Origin: Dietzia cinnamea NBRC 102147
GTDB taxonomy: Bacteria; Actinomycetota; Actinomycetes; Mycobacteriales; Mycobacteriaceae
Assembly (NCBI RefSeq): GCF_001571065.1
Contig: NZ_BCSW01000021.1
Coordinates: 1-55,703 of the forward strand
Reading direction: 5' to 3'
DNA: 55,703 nt
The translations under genes and the position numbers were made by a program. The notes beneath the pieces are model-generated. The model was not told the DNA's origin. It worked only from the letters and a program-made list of their open reading frames with translations, and did no database searches. This document shows positions 14,427-23,685 of the stretch, in pieces (within the stretch, counting starts at the first letter, position 1; the number at the start of each line of letters is the position of its first letter).

Positions 14427-17400
14427 CTACCCCAGCAGCCCGCGCAGGTCGTCGGCGGTGAGCGCGGCGGAGAAATGCTCGCCGCTGTCCAGGACGGAGG
14501 CGAACAGCTCGGCCTTGCGCTGCTGCAGCTCGACCACGCGTTCCTCGATCGTGTCGCGGGCGACCATCCGGTAGACCAGCACCGGGCGAGTCTGGCCGAT
14601 GCGGTGCGCGCGGTCCACGGCCTGGGCCTCGGTCGCCGGGTTCCACCACGGGTCCAGCAGGAACACGTAGTCGGCGCCGACCAGGTTGAGCCCCACGCCG
14701 CCGGCCTTGAGGCTGAGGCAGAACACCTGCGCGCCGCCCTCGGTGAACTCGCCGACGGCCCCGGCCCGATCCGTCGTGCTCCCGTCGAGGTGGGCCACGG
14801 TGATCCCCTCGTCGCGCAAGCGATCCACGACGGTGTCGAGGTAGGTGGTGAACTGGCTGAACACGAGCGCGCGGTGCCCCTCGGCCACCACCTCCCGCAG
14901 CGCGGCGATGAGCTCGTCGGTCTTCGCCGACGCGACGCCGAGATGGTCCGGGTCGACCAGGGATGCGTCCAGGCACAGCCGCCGGAGCACGGTGAGCCCG
15001 GCGAGGACGCTGATGCGGTTGGACTCGAAGTCGTCGAGCAGCGCCAGCAGCGAGGCCCGCTGCCTCGCGAGCTCCCGTTCGTAGATCCGGCGGTGCGTGG
15101 CCGACAACTCGATCTCCATCACCGCGTCCGTGCGCGGGGGCAGGTCGGCGGCCACGAGCTCCTTGCGCCGCCGCAGCAGGAACGGACGCAACCGCCTGCG
15201 CAGCCGCTCGAGCGTGGCCCGGTCCCCGTCCTTCTCGATGGGCGTGCGGAAGCGGGTGCGGAAGTCCTTGGCGTCGGGCAGCACGCCCCGGCACGACAGC
15301 GCCGCGACCGCCCACAGTTCGGTGAGGTTGTTCTCCATGGGCGTGCCCGTCACGGCGAGCAGGAAGTCCGCCCGCAGCCCGGCCAGCGCGGCGAAGAGCT
15401 TGGACCCCGGGTTCTTTGCCTGCTGGGCCTCGTCGAGGATCACGCCCGCCCACTCGACGCCCGCGTACGACTCGGCGTCCAGCCGCAGAACCGCGGCGGA
15501 GGTCACCACGATGTCGGACGCGGCCGCGTCCTCGGCGACCGTCGTCGTGGACCGGGCCTCGGTCGCCGATCGCCGCGACACCCGGAGCGAGGGGACGAAC
15601 CGGCGCGCCTCGGCCTCCCAGTTGGGCACGACCGACGAGGGCGCCACGACGAGGAACGGTCCCGGCGGGCGGTCGCCGGCGGTCTCGTGCGCGTGGGCGA
15701 TGAGCGCGAGCGACTGGATGGTCTTGCCCAGGCCCATGTCGTCGGCGAGGATCCCGCCGATCCGGTGCCGCCACAGCATGGCCAGCCAGTCCAGGCCCTG
15801 CTGCTGGTACGGCCGCAGGTCCGCCTCGAGCGCGGCGGGGGCCGGGACGGGCGCGGGGGTGTCGGCGGCCAGTTCGAGCAGCGCGCGCGCCCGCCCGGAC
15901 GGTGGCTCGAGATCGTCAGCCAGCTCCGCGAGGTCCGCGAGCACCCCGGCCTGCCCGAGGCCGATCTTCACTCCCGCCCCGTCCGGCTCCCTGCCGACCC
16001 GCTCGGCGGAGGCCGCCATCGCCTCGTCGAGCAGCTCGCGCAGCTCGCCGAACCGCTCGAGGTCCACCGGGACGAGCAGCCCGTCCTCGGTGAGGAACTC
16101 GTCCTGCCCGGTGACCACCGCCCGGAAGATGGCGGCGAACGGGACGGGGCGGCCTTCGACGGTGACGGTGACCGTCAGTCCCAGCCAGTCGATCCCCGAG
16201 CGGTCGTCCTCGGTGGCCACGTGGATGCGCGGCCCCTCCGTGGCCCGGCGGATACTCGGCACCTCGTCGGCCAGCACCACGTGGACGCCGTCGAGTGCGC
16301 GGAGCTGCTCGAGCCCGTCGGTCAGCACCAGCCCCGCCTCCCGGCCGGTCACCCGCAGGGTGCCCTCGCCGAGGATCCAGCCCCAGCCGGCGTCGGAGAC
16401 GGCCGTGGTCAGCGCGATGAGCGCGGGATCCCCGGGCAGCGGGGTGCCGATCCCCATCTCGGCTACGCTGAGGGGCCGACGGCGCGTCACCTCGGTGTCG
16501 TCGGACATGCGCATCACGTCGACGCGGTGCCACTGCAGCATCAGTCCCAGCTCGTGGGTCGCACCGCCCGGGCCCGCCCCGGCGGGCGGCCGGATCGTCA
16601 GCTCGAGCTCCACGCGATCGAACCGGGGGAGCTCGAGCCGCCCGACGCGGTCGGTCACCGGGAACCTGTCGACGAGGTCGGGCAGGAAGTCCGCACAGAA
16701 CTCGGGCACCGCCTCGTCGGGGACGGTCAGGGCGCGCCACTGCCGCAGCTGCCCGGCCACGCCGGGCCCCAGCCGCCCGACCGGGGACAGCTCCAGCACC
16801 CGGTCACGGACCAGCGCGACCATGTCCCCGTGCTCCCCCACGAGGGCGCCGGGCAGGGGGCGGTCGCGGCCCTCGTCGTCGTCGTCGCCCTCGCCGTCGT
16901 CGCCCTCGCCGTCCCCGGCGCCGTAGCCGCCGCCCGCGGTGCCGTCCGGTCCCGGCTCCACCTCCGCCGCGGCGACCACCACCAGCGCCGACCCGTCCGG
17001 ACTCCACGCGGTGAGGCCGACTCGGCGCGGCGGCCCGGGCACGACCTCGCGCAGGCCGTCGCCGGGCACGATCTCCATCTCGGCCTCCGCGGCCGTGACG
17101 ATGAGCGGCCACAGGGCGGGGACCTCGGCGTCGCACAGGTCGAGCCACACGCGCGCCTGGCGGTGACTGCGGGCGAGCGCGTCGACCGCCCGCAGCCACG
17201 CGGCCTGGGCGAGCGACAGTCCGCCGTCCCAGCCGTAGCGCAGCCGGTCCCACTCGACGCCCGCCGACTTCCAGCGCCCGCCGCTGCCGGGCACCACGAT
17301 CCGCGCCTTGAGCCGGTTGCCCAGCCCCGGCTGCAGGCCGCCCGCGCCGCCGTCCGGGGCGAGCTCGTCGGGCACCACCGACAGCTGCAGCCCGACGATC

Positions 17401-17807
17401 GGCGCCTCCTGATACGCCCGCCCCGCGTCGACCGTGCGCAGGGCCTCCTCGGCCTGGCGCCGCCAGTCGGGCACGCCGGCGTCCCGGTCGGCGAGCGTCG
17501 CCGCGTACAGCATGACCGCGGCGGCGTGCTTGCAGTTCAGCGCGACGGGGCACGTGCACAGGCTGCGGCGCGGGCGGGAGTACCCGTCCGCGTCGGGCGC
17601 CGTGAGGTGGACGGTCGTCGAGTACCAGGCGCGGCCGCCCCGGCCGCCACTGCCCGCGACGTCCGCGTCGAGGCGGTGGGTGGCGGCGTCGTACCGCAGC
17701 TCCCGGATGCGCGTGGCGTCGACGTAGCGCCGGGCGCGGCCGAGCGCCGCCGCGCCCACGAAGGAGGCGACGTCGGTCTCGGGAACCCTCGGGAGCGATG
17801 CCTGCAC
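14427..17807 (-). CDS. SWIM zinc-finger SNF2/RapA-type helicase
   Basis: 1126-residue ATP-dependent DNA translocase. A SWIM finger lies at residues 84-94 (C84, C86, C92, H94 in CTCPVALNCKH). An acidic linker (about 305-325) precedes the middle domain. The SNF2 N-lobe begins DLRPYQQQGLDWL with Walker A DDMGLGKTIQS near 689 and Walker B VILDEAQQAKN near 790. The C-lobe has LVFSQFTTYLDTVVDRL, LSLKAGGVGLNLVGADYV and AHRIGQTRPVLVYRM. Such proteins are common single-copy genes in actinobacteria; the exact role (RNA polymerase recycling or repair) is not established. Converges on the ROK-like gene with 9 bp between stops. Confidence 0.95.
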   Translation of the reverse strand: MQASLPRVPETDVASFVGAAALGRARRYVDATRIRELRYDAATHRLDADVAGSGGRGGRAWYSTTVHLTAPDADGYSRPRRSLCTCPVALNCKHAAAVMLYAATLADRDAGVPDWRRQAEEALRTVDAGRAYQEAPIVGLQLSVVPDELAPDGGAGGLQPGLGNRLKARIVVPGSGGRWKSAGVEWDRLRYGWDGGLSLAQAAWLRAVDALARSHRQARVWLDLCDAEVPALWPLIVTAAEAEMEIVPGDGLREVVPGPPRRVGLTAWSPDGSALVVVAAAEVEPGPDGTAGGGYGAGDGEGDDGEGDDDDEGRDRPLPGALVGEHGDMVALVRDRVLELSPVGRLGPGVAGQLRQWRALTVPDEAVPEFCADFLPDLVDRFPVTDRVGRLELPRFDRVELELTIRPPAGAGPGGATHELGLMLQWHRVDVMRMSDDTEVTRRRPLSVAEMGIGTPLPGDPALIALTTAVSDAGWGWILGEGTLRVTGREAGLVLTDGLEQLRALDGVHVVLADEVPSIRRATEGPRIHVATEDDRSGIDWLGLTVTVTVEGRPVPFAAIFRAVVTGQDEFLTEDGLLVPVDLERFGELRELLDEAMAASAERVGREPDGAGVKIGLGQAGVLADLAELADDLEPPSGRARALLELAADTPAPVPAPAALEADLRPYQQQGLDWLAMLWRHRIGGILADDMGLGKTIQSLALIAHAHETAGDRPPGPFLVVAPSSVVPNWEAEARRFVPSLRVSRRSATEARSTTTVAEDAAASDIVVTSAAVLRLDAESYAGVEWAGVILDEAQQAKNPGSKLFAALAGLRADFLLAVTGTPMENNLTELWAVAALSCRGVLPDAKDFRTRFRTPIEKDGDRATLERLRRRLRPFLLRRRKELVAADLPPRTDAVMEIELSATHRRIYERELARQRASLLALLDDFESNRISVLAGLTVLRRLCLDASLVDPDHLGVASAKTDELIAALREVVAEGHRALVFSQFTTYLDTVVDRLRDEGITVAHLDGSTTDRAGAVGEFTEGGAQVFCLSLKAGGVGLNLVGADYVFLLDPWWNPATEAQAVDRAHRIGQTRPVLVYRMVARDTIEERVVELQQRKAELFASVLDSGEHFSAALTADDLRGLLG

Positions 17808-17943
17808 GCCGTCAGGCTAGAGGACGACGACGACGAGACGGCCGCTCACCGGGCGGCACCCGCCCGTCCCTGTGGAGACGGAAGCGGGCTGTGGAATCCC
17901 GGCGCCCGTTCCGGCGGTGACGGTGTCGGCTCGCCGCGGGGTA

Positions 17944-17972
17944 TTGACCCCGGGCGCGGGCAGGCCTAACGT
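17944..17972 (+). promoter_or_regulatory. promoter of arsR-type gene (leaderless transcript)
   Basis: TTGACC (17944-17949), 17-bp spacer, TAACGT (17967-17972). The expected start point 7-9 bp further falls on the A of the ATG at 17981, so the mRNA is likely leaderless. There is no ribosome-binding site before that ATG, which fits. The start region contains CATGGTTTCATG, a possible operator for autoregulation. Confidence 0.6.
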
Positions 17973-17980
17973 GATACCAC

Positions 17981-18340
17981 ATGGTTTCATGTCGAACGGA
18001 TGAGGTGGCCCTCGATGACGACGAGGTGGACCGACTGTTCCGCGCGTTGGCCGACGCCACGCGGCGGGACATCCTCCGGCGCACGCTCGCCGGCGAGTCC
18101 ACCGTCTCCGAACTGGCGGACCACTACGACATGTCGTTCGCGGCCGTCCGTAAGCACGTCAACGTCCTGGAGGAGGCGGGACTGATCAGTGACCACCGGA
18201 TCGGCCGAGAGCGCCGGATCCGGGGCGATGTCGACGCGATCCGGCGAGCGCAGAGCCTGCTCGACGGGTTCGAGGACATCTGGCGGGGACGCATCGACCG
18301 ACTCGACGCCCTCCTCGCCGAGGAGCAGCACCACGCCTAG
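17981..18340 (+). CDS. ArsR-family winged-helix regulator
   Basis: 119 residues. LFRALADATRRDILRRTL is the typical ArsR opening, followed by the helix-turn-helix TVSELADHYDMSFAAVRKHV and the wing EEAGLISDHRIGRERRIR. No metal-binding Cys cluster (CxCxxC) is present; members paired with SRPBCC proteins usually lack it and sense small molecules or nothing known. The SRPBCC gene follows 40 bp later in the same direction, so the two probably form an operon. Confidence 0.9.
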   Translation: MVSCRTDEVALDDDEVDRLFRALADATRRDILRRTLAGESTVSELADHYDMSFAAVRKHVNVLEEAGLISDHRIGRERRIRGDVDAIRRAQSLLDGFEDIWRGRIDRLDALLAEEQHHA

Positions 18341-18380
18341 CACCACGCCCGAGCACCACCCGCGAGGAAGAAGGCCCGTC

Positions 18381-19364
18381 ATGCCGGTGACATCGGTGGA
18401 CAAAGATCTCGACCAACTGACCCTGACCATCGTCGCCGAGTTCCCGGTGCCGGTGCGTCGCCTGCGGGACGCCTACGTCGACCCGCGGCAGATCGAACGC
18501 TTCTGGGGCCCGCCGACGTGGCCCGCCACCTTCACCCGGCACGACGTGTTCCCCGGCGGCCGGACGGACTACTACATGACCGGGCCCGACGGCAGCCGTT
18601 CCCGCGGCTACTGGGAGTTCCTCGCGGTCGAGGAGGGCCGCTCGTTCGAGGTGCTCGACGGGTTCACCCGCGACGACGGCACGCCCGACACGGACCTGCC
18701 CACCACGCGCATGGTGTTCAGCTTCGAGGCGACGGAGGCAGGCTCCCGCCTGACCACCACCTCCCACTTCGGCAGCCTGGCCGAACTCGAGCAGCTGATC
18801 GCGATGGGCATGGAGGAGGGCACCCGCGAGGCGATGGGTCAGATCGACGCCGTCGTCGCCGACGACGCTACCTTCGCGGCCGACGCCGGCACGCGGACGC
18901 AGCACCTCGACGACCGGACGGTCCGGTTCACCCGCGTCCTGCGCGGGACCCCGCGGCAGGTCTGGGACGCCAGCCACGACCCCGCGGTCCTGGACCGGTG
19001 GTTCCACGGGCCGGACGGCTGGGCGCTCGTCGGGTGCCGGGTCGCGTCGGAACCCGGTCAGACCACGCGCTTCGAGTGGGCGCCCGGGGAGGGCGTCGAG
19101 GGTGAGCCGTTCGCGCTGACGGGTGAGCTGCTGGAGACCGACCCGCCGCACCGCGAGGTGTTCACCGAGACGATGGAGGGCGCCGACGCGCCGCCCACCC
19201 GCAACGAGCAGACCCTCACCGCCGTGGAGGGCGGGACGCTGCTCACGCTCGTCATCACCTACGCGAGTGCCGAGCTGCGCGAGATGATCCTCGGCACCGG
19301 GATGGTCGACGGGATGGAGGTCGGCTACCGGCGGTTGGAGTCGGAGGTGCTGTCGGCGGCCTGA
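18381..19364 (+). CDS. double SRPBCC (AHSA1/START-like) domain protein
   Basis: 327 residues with two tandem AHSA1-like domains. Domain 1 (about 10-155) has EFPVPVRRLRDAYVDPRQIE and ERFWGPPTWPATFTRHD. Domain 2 (about 175-325) has RVLRGTPRQVWDASHDPAVL and DRWFHGPDGWAL. These hydrophobic-cavity folds bind lipids, polyketides or aromatic ligands; usually one or two are paired with an ArsR regulator, as here. ATG 18381 follows GAGGAAGAAGG. The 3' end overlaps the convergent DUF368 gene by 40 bp. Ligand unknown. Confidence 0.9.
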   Translation: MPVTSVDKDLDQLTLTIVAEFPVPVRRLRDAYVDPRQIERFWGPPTWPATFTRHDVFPGGRTDYYMTGPDGSRSRGYWEFLAVEEGRSFEVLDGFTRDDGTPDTDLPTTRMVFSFEATEAGSRLTTTSHFGSLAELEQLIAMGMEEGTREAMGQIDAVVADDATFAADAGTRTQHLDDRTVRFTRVLRGTPRQVWDASHDPAVLDRWFHGPDGWALVGCRVASEPGQTTRFEWAPGEGVEGEPFALTGELLETDPPHREVFTETMEGADAPPTRNEQTLTAVEGGTLLTLVITYASAELREMILGTGMVDGMEVGYRRLESEVLSAA

Positions 19365-20395
19365 TCGATGGTGGCGGCCGGGCCGGTGGTGGCGGTCTTC
19401 CCGGCGAAGGCCCTCTCCACGGCCAGCACGATCAGCACCACCGCCACGCCGGCCACCACCGCGGCCAGGACGGCGGGCCAGTCCGACCCGGGCGCGAGCA
19501 CGTCGGCCTCCTCGGTCTGCCACGGCCACAGCGCACGCAACGAGCCCAGCATGAGCCCGGCCATGGCGACGAGGGTGGGCTTGCGAAAGTCCTCGAGGAG
19601 CCGGTCGAGGACCTTGACGAACAGCGAGATGCCGACCAACGCGCCGAGCGCGAAGACGCCCAGGTAGGCGAAGTTTCGCTCGTCGACCGCGCCGAGCGTG
19701 GGGGCGTACAGACCCATCGCCAGTAGGAGGTACGACCCGGACACCCCGGGCAGGACCAGGGCGCAGATCGCCACGGCCGCCGCGACGAACACCAACAGAT
19801 AGGACGGATCGCTGATCGACCCGCTCGGCAGCCCCGAGAGCACGAACGCGAACACCGCGCCCAGGACGAACACCAGACCCAGCACCCAGTTCCGTCCGCC
19901 CGGGGTCGCGCGCGCCATCCCCAGCGGGACCGCGATGCTCGTGGCCACCATGCCGAGGAACAGGCCGCGGGCGATCTCCGGGCTGCCCTCGACGAACCCC
20001 TTCATCACCCCGGCCACGGTGAACACCACTGCGAGCATGCCGACCGCCATCGGCAGCAGCAGCCACCAGTCGACGTGCCGAAACGCGGCGCGCGTGCGGG
20101 CCCGACGGTCCGGGCCCAGCGCCGCCGAGCGCAGGCCGTCCACCACGTGCGCGCCGGAGTCCAGCAACCGCGGGTAGACACCGGTCACCAGGGCCACCGT
20201 GCCGCCCGAGACGCCGGGGACGAGTTCGGCCATGCCGATGAGCGCGCCGCGGACGGCGTTGCCGACCATCCCGAGCGGACCCGGCCGCGTCGGCACCGGC
20301 GAGCGCGGGTCGAGATCGGCGTCGTCGACCGGGTCGTGCCCGGGTCCGGCCGGGTCGCGGCGGGGGTGAGCGGGAGTCGACGAATCGGCAGCCAT
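19325..20395 (-). CDS. DUF368 membrane protein (PopT-type undecaprenyl-phosphate translocase candidate)
   Basis: 356 residues, eight or more membrane helices. The family's inverted duplication is visible: GMAELVPGVSGGTVALVTG near 50 and ALVLPGVSGSYLLLAMGLY near 205. DUF368 proteins have been reported to recycle undecaprenyl phosphate across the membrane (PopT); assignment here is by family. ATG 20395 was chosen since the longer frame upstream has no membrane or family character. A Pro/Asp-rich cytoplasmic N-tail of about 40 residues precedes the first helix. Confidence 0.9.
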   Translation of the reverse strand: MAADSSTPAHPRRDPAGPGHDPVDDADLDPRSPVPTRPGPLGMVGNAVRGALIGMAELVPGVSGGTVALVTGVYPRLLDSGAHVVDGLRSAALGPDRRARTRAAFRHVDWWLLLPMAVGMLAVVFTVAGVMKGFVEGSPEIARGLFLGMVATSIAVPLGMARATPGGRNWVLGLVFVLGAVFAFVLSGLPSGSISDPSYLLVFVAAAVAICALVLPGVSGSYLLLAMGLYAPTLGAVDERNFAYLGVFALGALVGISLFVKVLDRLLEDFRKPTLVAMAGLMLGSLRALWPWQTEEADVLAPGSDWPAVLAAVVAGVAVVLIVLAVERAFAGKTATTGPAATIDQAADSTSDSNRR

Positions 20396-20525
20396 TCTCC
20401 CAGCATCCCCGACCGGGGCGCCCGGCACCAAGCCACACGCCCGGCCGCGTCGCCACTGTGACCGACCCGCCACCCGCGCGGCCACTAGAATCGTCCTCGA
20501 TGCCGGACGGGAAGGGGCACCGCAC

Positions 20526-21227
20526 ATGCCGATGCACTACCCGCCGCTCGCCGACGGCACCTACCGCTACGGCGACCCGCCCCGGCCCCTGCCCTCACCC
20601 GTCCCCGGCCCGGACGCCGACTCCCCGCCACCGCAGCCCCCGTTCCCCACCCCCGATGGCGGTCCCGGCGCCGGCCCACCGCCCGACGCGACCCCGCCGC
20701 GGTCCCGCGCTCGCGGTGGCCTCGCGACCGCGGCCGTGTTCGGGGCGGCGGCGCTCGTCGTCGTGCTGGGCGTCCTCCTCTCCGGCGTGATCCCCGGACC
20801 GTGGTCGGGCACCGGTTCCGACACCGGCCGCGGCACCGACGCCGCGCGCGGACCGATCCCCCAGCTCCTCCCGCCCCCCGAACGGGCGCCCGGATCCGCG
20901 ACGTTCCCGGTCGAGGGCTCCTTCACCGTGGTCTCGACGCCCGCCGACCCGGTCTCCGGGGACGACACCGGCTGCGACCTGCCCGTCTCCCTGTCCGACA
21001 TCGGCGAGGGCACCACCATCACGCTCCTCGAGGGCTCGACGTCCGTCATCGGCACCGCCCGGCTCGTCTACTCCGGCGGCGACCTGGCCTCGTGCACGTT
21101 CACGTTCGGGTTCCCCGACGTCCCCGCCGGCGGCTCCTATTACGTGGTGGAGCTGCCCGGCCGCGGCCAGCTGACCTACACGGAGGACGAGCTGCGCGCG
21201 GGCGTCGACATCACCCTGGGCAGGTGA
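20526..21227 (+). CDS. Pro-rich membrane-anchored or secreted protein, unknown function
   Basis: 233 residues. A cytoplasmic Pro-rich N-terminus (about 1-62) is followed by one helix (GLATAAVFGAAALVVVLGVL, about 64-88) and an exported domain of about 145 residues. This domain has Cys in GCDLPV and ASCTFTFGF, which could form one disulphide, and a beta-rich pattern ending GQLTYTEDELRAGVDITLGR. The layout is common among mycobacterial exported proteins of unknown function. ATG 20526 follows GGAAGGGG. Confidence 0.8.
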   Translation: MPMHYPPLADGTYRYGDPPRPLPSPVPGPDADSPPPQPPFPTPDGGPGAGPPPDATPPRSRARGGLATAAVFGAAALVVVLGVLLSGVIPGPWSGTGSDTGRGTDAARGPIPQLLPPPERAPGSATFPVEGSFTVVSTPADPVSGDDTGCDLPVSLSDIGEGTTITLLEGSTSVIGTARLVYSGGDLASCTFTFGFPDVPAGGSYYVVELPGRGQLTYTEDELRAGVDITLGR

Positions 21228-21287
21228 GCGGCGCCGCGCGGATAGGGTGGGGACGGTGACGACGACGAGGCGGGAGGTGCCCGGAAC

Positions 21288-22592
21288 GTGAGCGACGACC
21301 CCGGACCGGAGCCTGCCGACGAGCCGTTCGGTGGCTACGACGTGGAACGCCTCGTCTCGGACATCGACCTCGACCCGTTCCTCGGTCGGCGGCACGACCC
21401 GTTGGCCGAGCCGCTCGACGAGCCCGTCCAGGTGGGCGCGCAGGTGCCGCCGCTGCTCGCGCTGCGCGACCTGCTCGCCGACGACCGCTTCCCCGAGCTG
21501 TTCGCCCGCGCGCTCCGCGCCGCCGACCCCGACTTCCGCGAGCTGTTCCCCCGCGACGCCACGCCCGTGCTCCGCGAGTTCGTCCGCGCCATGACCTGGG
21601 CGTTCGAAACCACCGAGTACGCCCACGGTGACCGGTCGAAGGTCGAGGAGGTCGTCGAGTTCGCCCGGCACCTCGGCGCCGACCACCGCAAACTCGACCT
21701 CGCGCCCCGACACCACCAGCGCTTCGGCGAGGCGCTGACCCACACACTGCGTCACCTGGCCGGGCGTAGCTGGGACGACCGGCTCGAGACCACCCTGGCG
21801 ACCGCGTACCGGGTGCTGTCGACCGCCCTCCAACAGGGCGCGGCCGCCGGCGAGGGGCCCGCGCGCGTCGGCGCCACCGTCGTGGAGGTGCTGCGCCCCA
21901 CCCGCGACGTCGTGGTGGTGCGGCTCATCAGCGACGTGATGGTCGACTACCACCCCGGCCAGTACCTCAGCGTGCTCACGCCCTACTCCCCCGGCGTGTG
22001 GCGGCGGCTCAGCCCGTCGATCCCCTCGAACCCGGCCGGGCAGATCGAGTTCCACATCCGCGACGTGCCCGGCGGCGCCCTCAGCGGCTCGCTCGTCCGC
22101 GGCGTCGGCGTGGGCGACCGCTGGGTGCTCGCCCGGCCGCTCGGCCTGCTCGAGGTGGACCGCTCCGAGCCGTTCCGCGACGTGCTCATGATCGGCGGCG
22201 GCACCGGCATCGCCCCGCTGCGCTGCCTGCTGCTCGACATGATGCGCCACGGCCACAACCCGCGCGTGCACCTGTTCTACGGGGCCCGCTTCCCCGGCGA
22301 CCTCTACGACCTGCCCACGCTCGTCGACCTCGCCGCGACCGCCCCGTGGCTGACCATCCAGCCCGTCGCCGAGGAGGACGAGGACCCCTGGTGGGCCGGG
22401 CCCCGCCAGGAACTACCCCGCACGCTGCACCGTCGGCAGACCGGCACGCTGGTCGAGGCGGTCACGCAGTGGGGATCGTGGGCCGACCGGCAGGTGATCG
22501 TGTCGGGGTCACCGGAGATGCTGCGCGCGACCGTCCGCGGCCTGGTCGCGGCGGGCACCCCGCGGGAGAACATCAGCTTCGACCGGCCCTGA
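21288..22592 (+). CDS. globin-FAD/NAD reductase (type II flavohaemoglobin-like)
   Basis: 434 residues. The globin domain (about 45-190) carries the likely proximal His in FARHLGADHRKLDL (H133). The reductase domain follows: FAD-binding HPGQYLSVLTPYSPGVWRRL with RRLSPS in place of the usual RxYS, then NAD-binding MIGGGTGIAPLRCLL and a C-terminal VIVSGSPEMLRATVRGL. The unusual flavin motif and gene position match M. tuberculosis Rv0385, a divergent flavohaemoglobin not shown to act as a classical NO dioxygenase. GTG 21288 was chosen; GGGAGG lies about 9 nt upstream. Confidence 0.88.
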   Translation: MSDDPGPEPADEPFGGYDVERLVSDIDLDPFLGRRHDPLAEPLDEPVQVGAQVPPLLALRDLLADDRFPELFARALRAADPDFRELFPRDATPVLREFVRAMTWAFETTEYAHGDRSKVEEVVEFARHLGADHRKLDLAPRHHQRFGEALTHTLRHLAGRSWDDRLETTLATAYRVLSTALQQGAAAGEGPARVGATVVEVLRPTRDVVVVRLISDVMVDYHPGQYLSVLTPYSPGVWRRLSPSIPSNPAGQIEFHIRDVPGGALSGSLVRGVGVGDRWVLARPLGLLEVDRSEPFRDVLMIGGGTGIAPLRCLLLDMMRHGHNPRVHLFYGARFPGDLYDLPTLVDLAATAPWLTIQPVAEEDEDPWWAGPRQELPRTLHRRQTGTLVEAVTQWGSWADRQVIVSGSPEMLRATVRGLVAAGTPRENISFDRP

Positions 22593-22600
22593 GAGCCGCG

Positions 22601-22627
22601 CGGGCGACCGAAGAGGCCCGTCGCCCG
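22601..22627. terminator. convergent-gene terminator
   Basis: CGGGCGAC / GTCGCCCG, 8-bp stem with an 11-nt loop, between the convergent flavohaemoglobin and Thr-rich protein genes (stops 37 bp apart). Confidence 0.65.
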
Positions 22628-22629
22628 GG

Positions 22630-23685
22630 TCAGCCGGCCGCCATGGCTGCGTCGGTCGTCTCGTCCCCGGACGTGTCGCCGCCCGCCGCGTCTCCGCCGT
22701 CGGCCTGGTCGGTGGTCGCCGTCGCTGTCGCCGTCGCCGTCGCGGTGGTGGGCGTGGTGACGGTGGTCTTGGTGCCGGTGGTGGTCGTCCGGGTCATCCT
22801 GCTCGTGCTCGTGGGGCTCGTCGACGACGTCGTGGAACTCGTCGCGACGTCGCACGGCTGGAACACGCGGCGGAACCGGTCGGGGACTCCGAGCTGCTGC
22901 AGTTGCTCACGGCACACGTCGGACGTCGGCTCGGCGAGGAACTGCCACGAGTCGTCCCGCCACGAGAACAGCTCCAGCTCACCGCTCTCCCGGGTGACCA
23001 GCAGGAAGCGCTCGTCGCACTCGCGGACGGTCGTGCCCCGGCCGAGCTCGCCGGCGATGAACTCCGAAGTGCAGCGCTCGGTGGCGCTGGGCGGGCCCGT
23101 GGTGGTGGGCGCGGTCGACGTCGTCGTCCGCGACGTCGACGGGGTGGCGGTCTGCGTCGAGTTGGTGGGCACCGCGACCGGCTCCTCGTCGCCGCCGGTC
23201 GCGGTGAGCAGCCAGATCACCAACGCCGCCACCACGGCGATCGCCAACAGGACGGCGGCGATCAGCCACGGCGTCGACCCGCCGCCGTCCCCGTCGTCCC
23301 AGGGATCACCGTCGTCGGGCGGGACATCGCCTGGCGGGGGCACGTCCCCGGTCGGGTAGGGGTGAGGCGTCGGCCCGGGGCCCGCGGGGTACTGCGACCA
23401 GGCCGCGCTCGACGTGCCGCCGGGGACGGGCGGGAGGTGTTCGGTGGCCGGGTCCGCGGGCGGGAGCTGCTCCGTCGGCGGGTCGACCGGCGGCAACCGC
23501 TCGGTGGGCGGGTCCGCGGCACCCGAGCCACCGGGCGACAGTCGCTCCGTCGGCGGGTCCGCGAGATCGGCCGCTCCCGCGCCAGCAGGATCGGCCGCCG
23601 GGGTCGGCTCGGTGGGCGCCTCGCGGTCGTCCGGGTCCGGATCCGCGGGGTCGTCGCCCCGGCGTGGACCGCCCGGTCCGCTCAC
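22630..23685 (-). CDS. Pro/Thr-rich single-pass membrane protein, unknown function
   Basis: 351 residues. The N-terminal cytoplasmic region (1-135) has four copies of D-P-P/A-T-E-x-L (for example DPPTERLPPV, DPPTEQLPPA, DPATEHLPPV). One helix follows (TPWLIAAVLLAIAVVAALVI, about 143-165), then a Thr-rich exported part with four Cys in two pairs (ERCTSEF...VRECDERF and SDVCREQ...FQPCDV) and a Thr/Ser/Ala-rich end. GTG 23685 overlaps the nitrilase stop as GTGA. It lies at the end of the heat-shock operon direction. A role as a kinase-phosphorylated scaffold is possible but unproven. Confidence 0.78.
   Translation of the reverse strand: MSGPGGPRRGDDPADPDPDDREAPTEPTPAADPAGAGAADLADPPTERLSPGGSGAADPPTERLPPVDPPTEQLPPADPATEHLPPVPGGTSSAAWSQYPAGPGPTPHPYPTGDVPPPGDVPPDDGDPWDDGDGGGSTPWLIAAVLLAIAVVAALVIWLLTATGGDEEPVAVPTNSTQTATPSTSRTTTSTAPTTTGPPSATERCTSEFIAGELGRGTTVRECDERFLLVTRESGELELFSWRDDSWQFLAEPTSDVCREQLQQLGVPDRFRRVFQPCDVATSSTTSSTSPTSTSRMTRTTTTGTKTTVTTPTTATATATATATTDQADGGDAAGGDTSGDETTDAAMAAG

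Noticed and set aside
14475-17969. 1164-codon plus-strand open frame opposite the SNF2 helicase, longer than the gene itself
   Set aside because: Its translation is Arg/Gly/Val-rich without domains; the helicase frame has all SNF2 motifs. High GC at third positions leaves antisense frames open.
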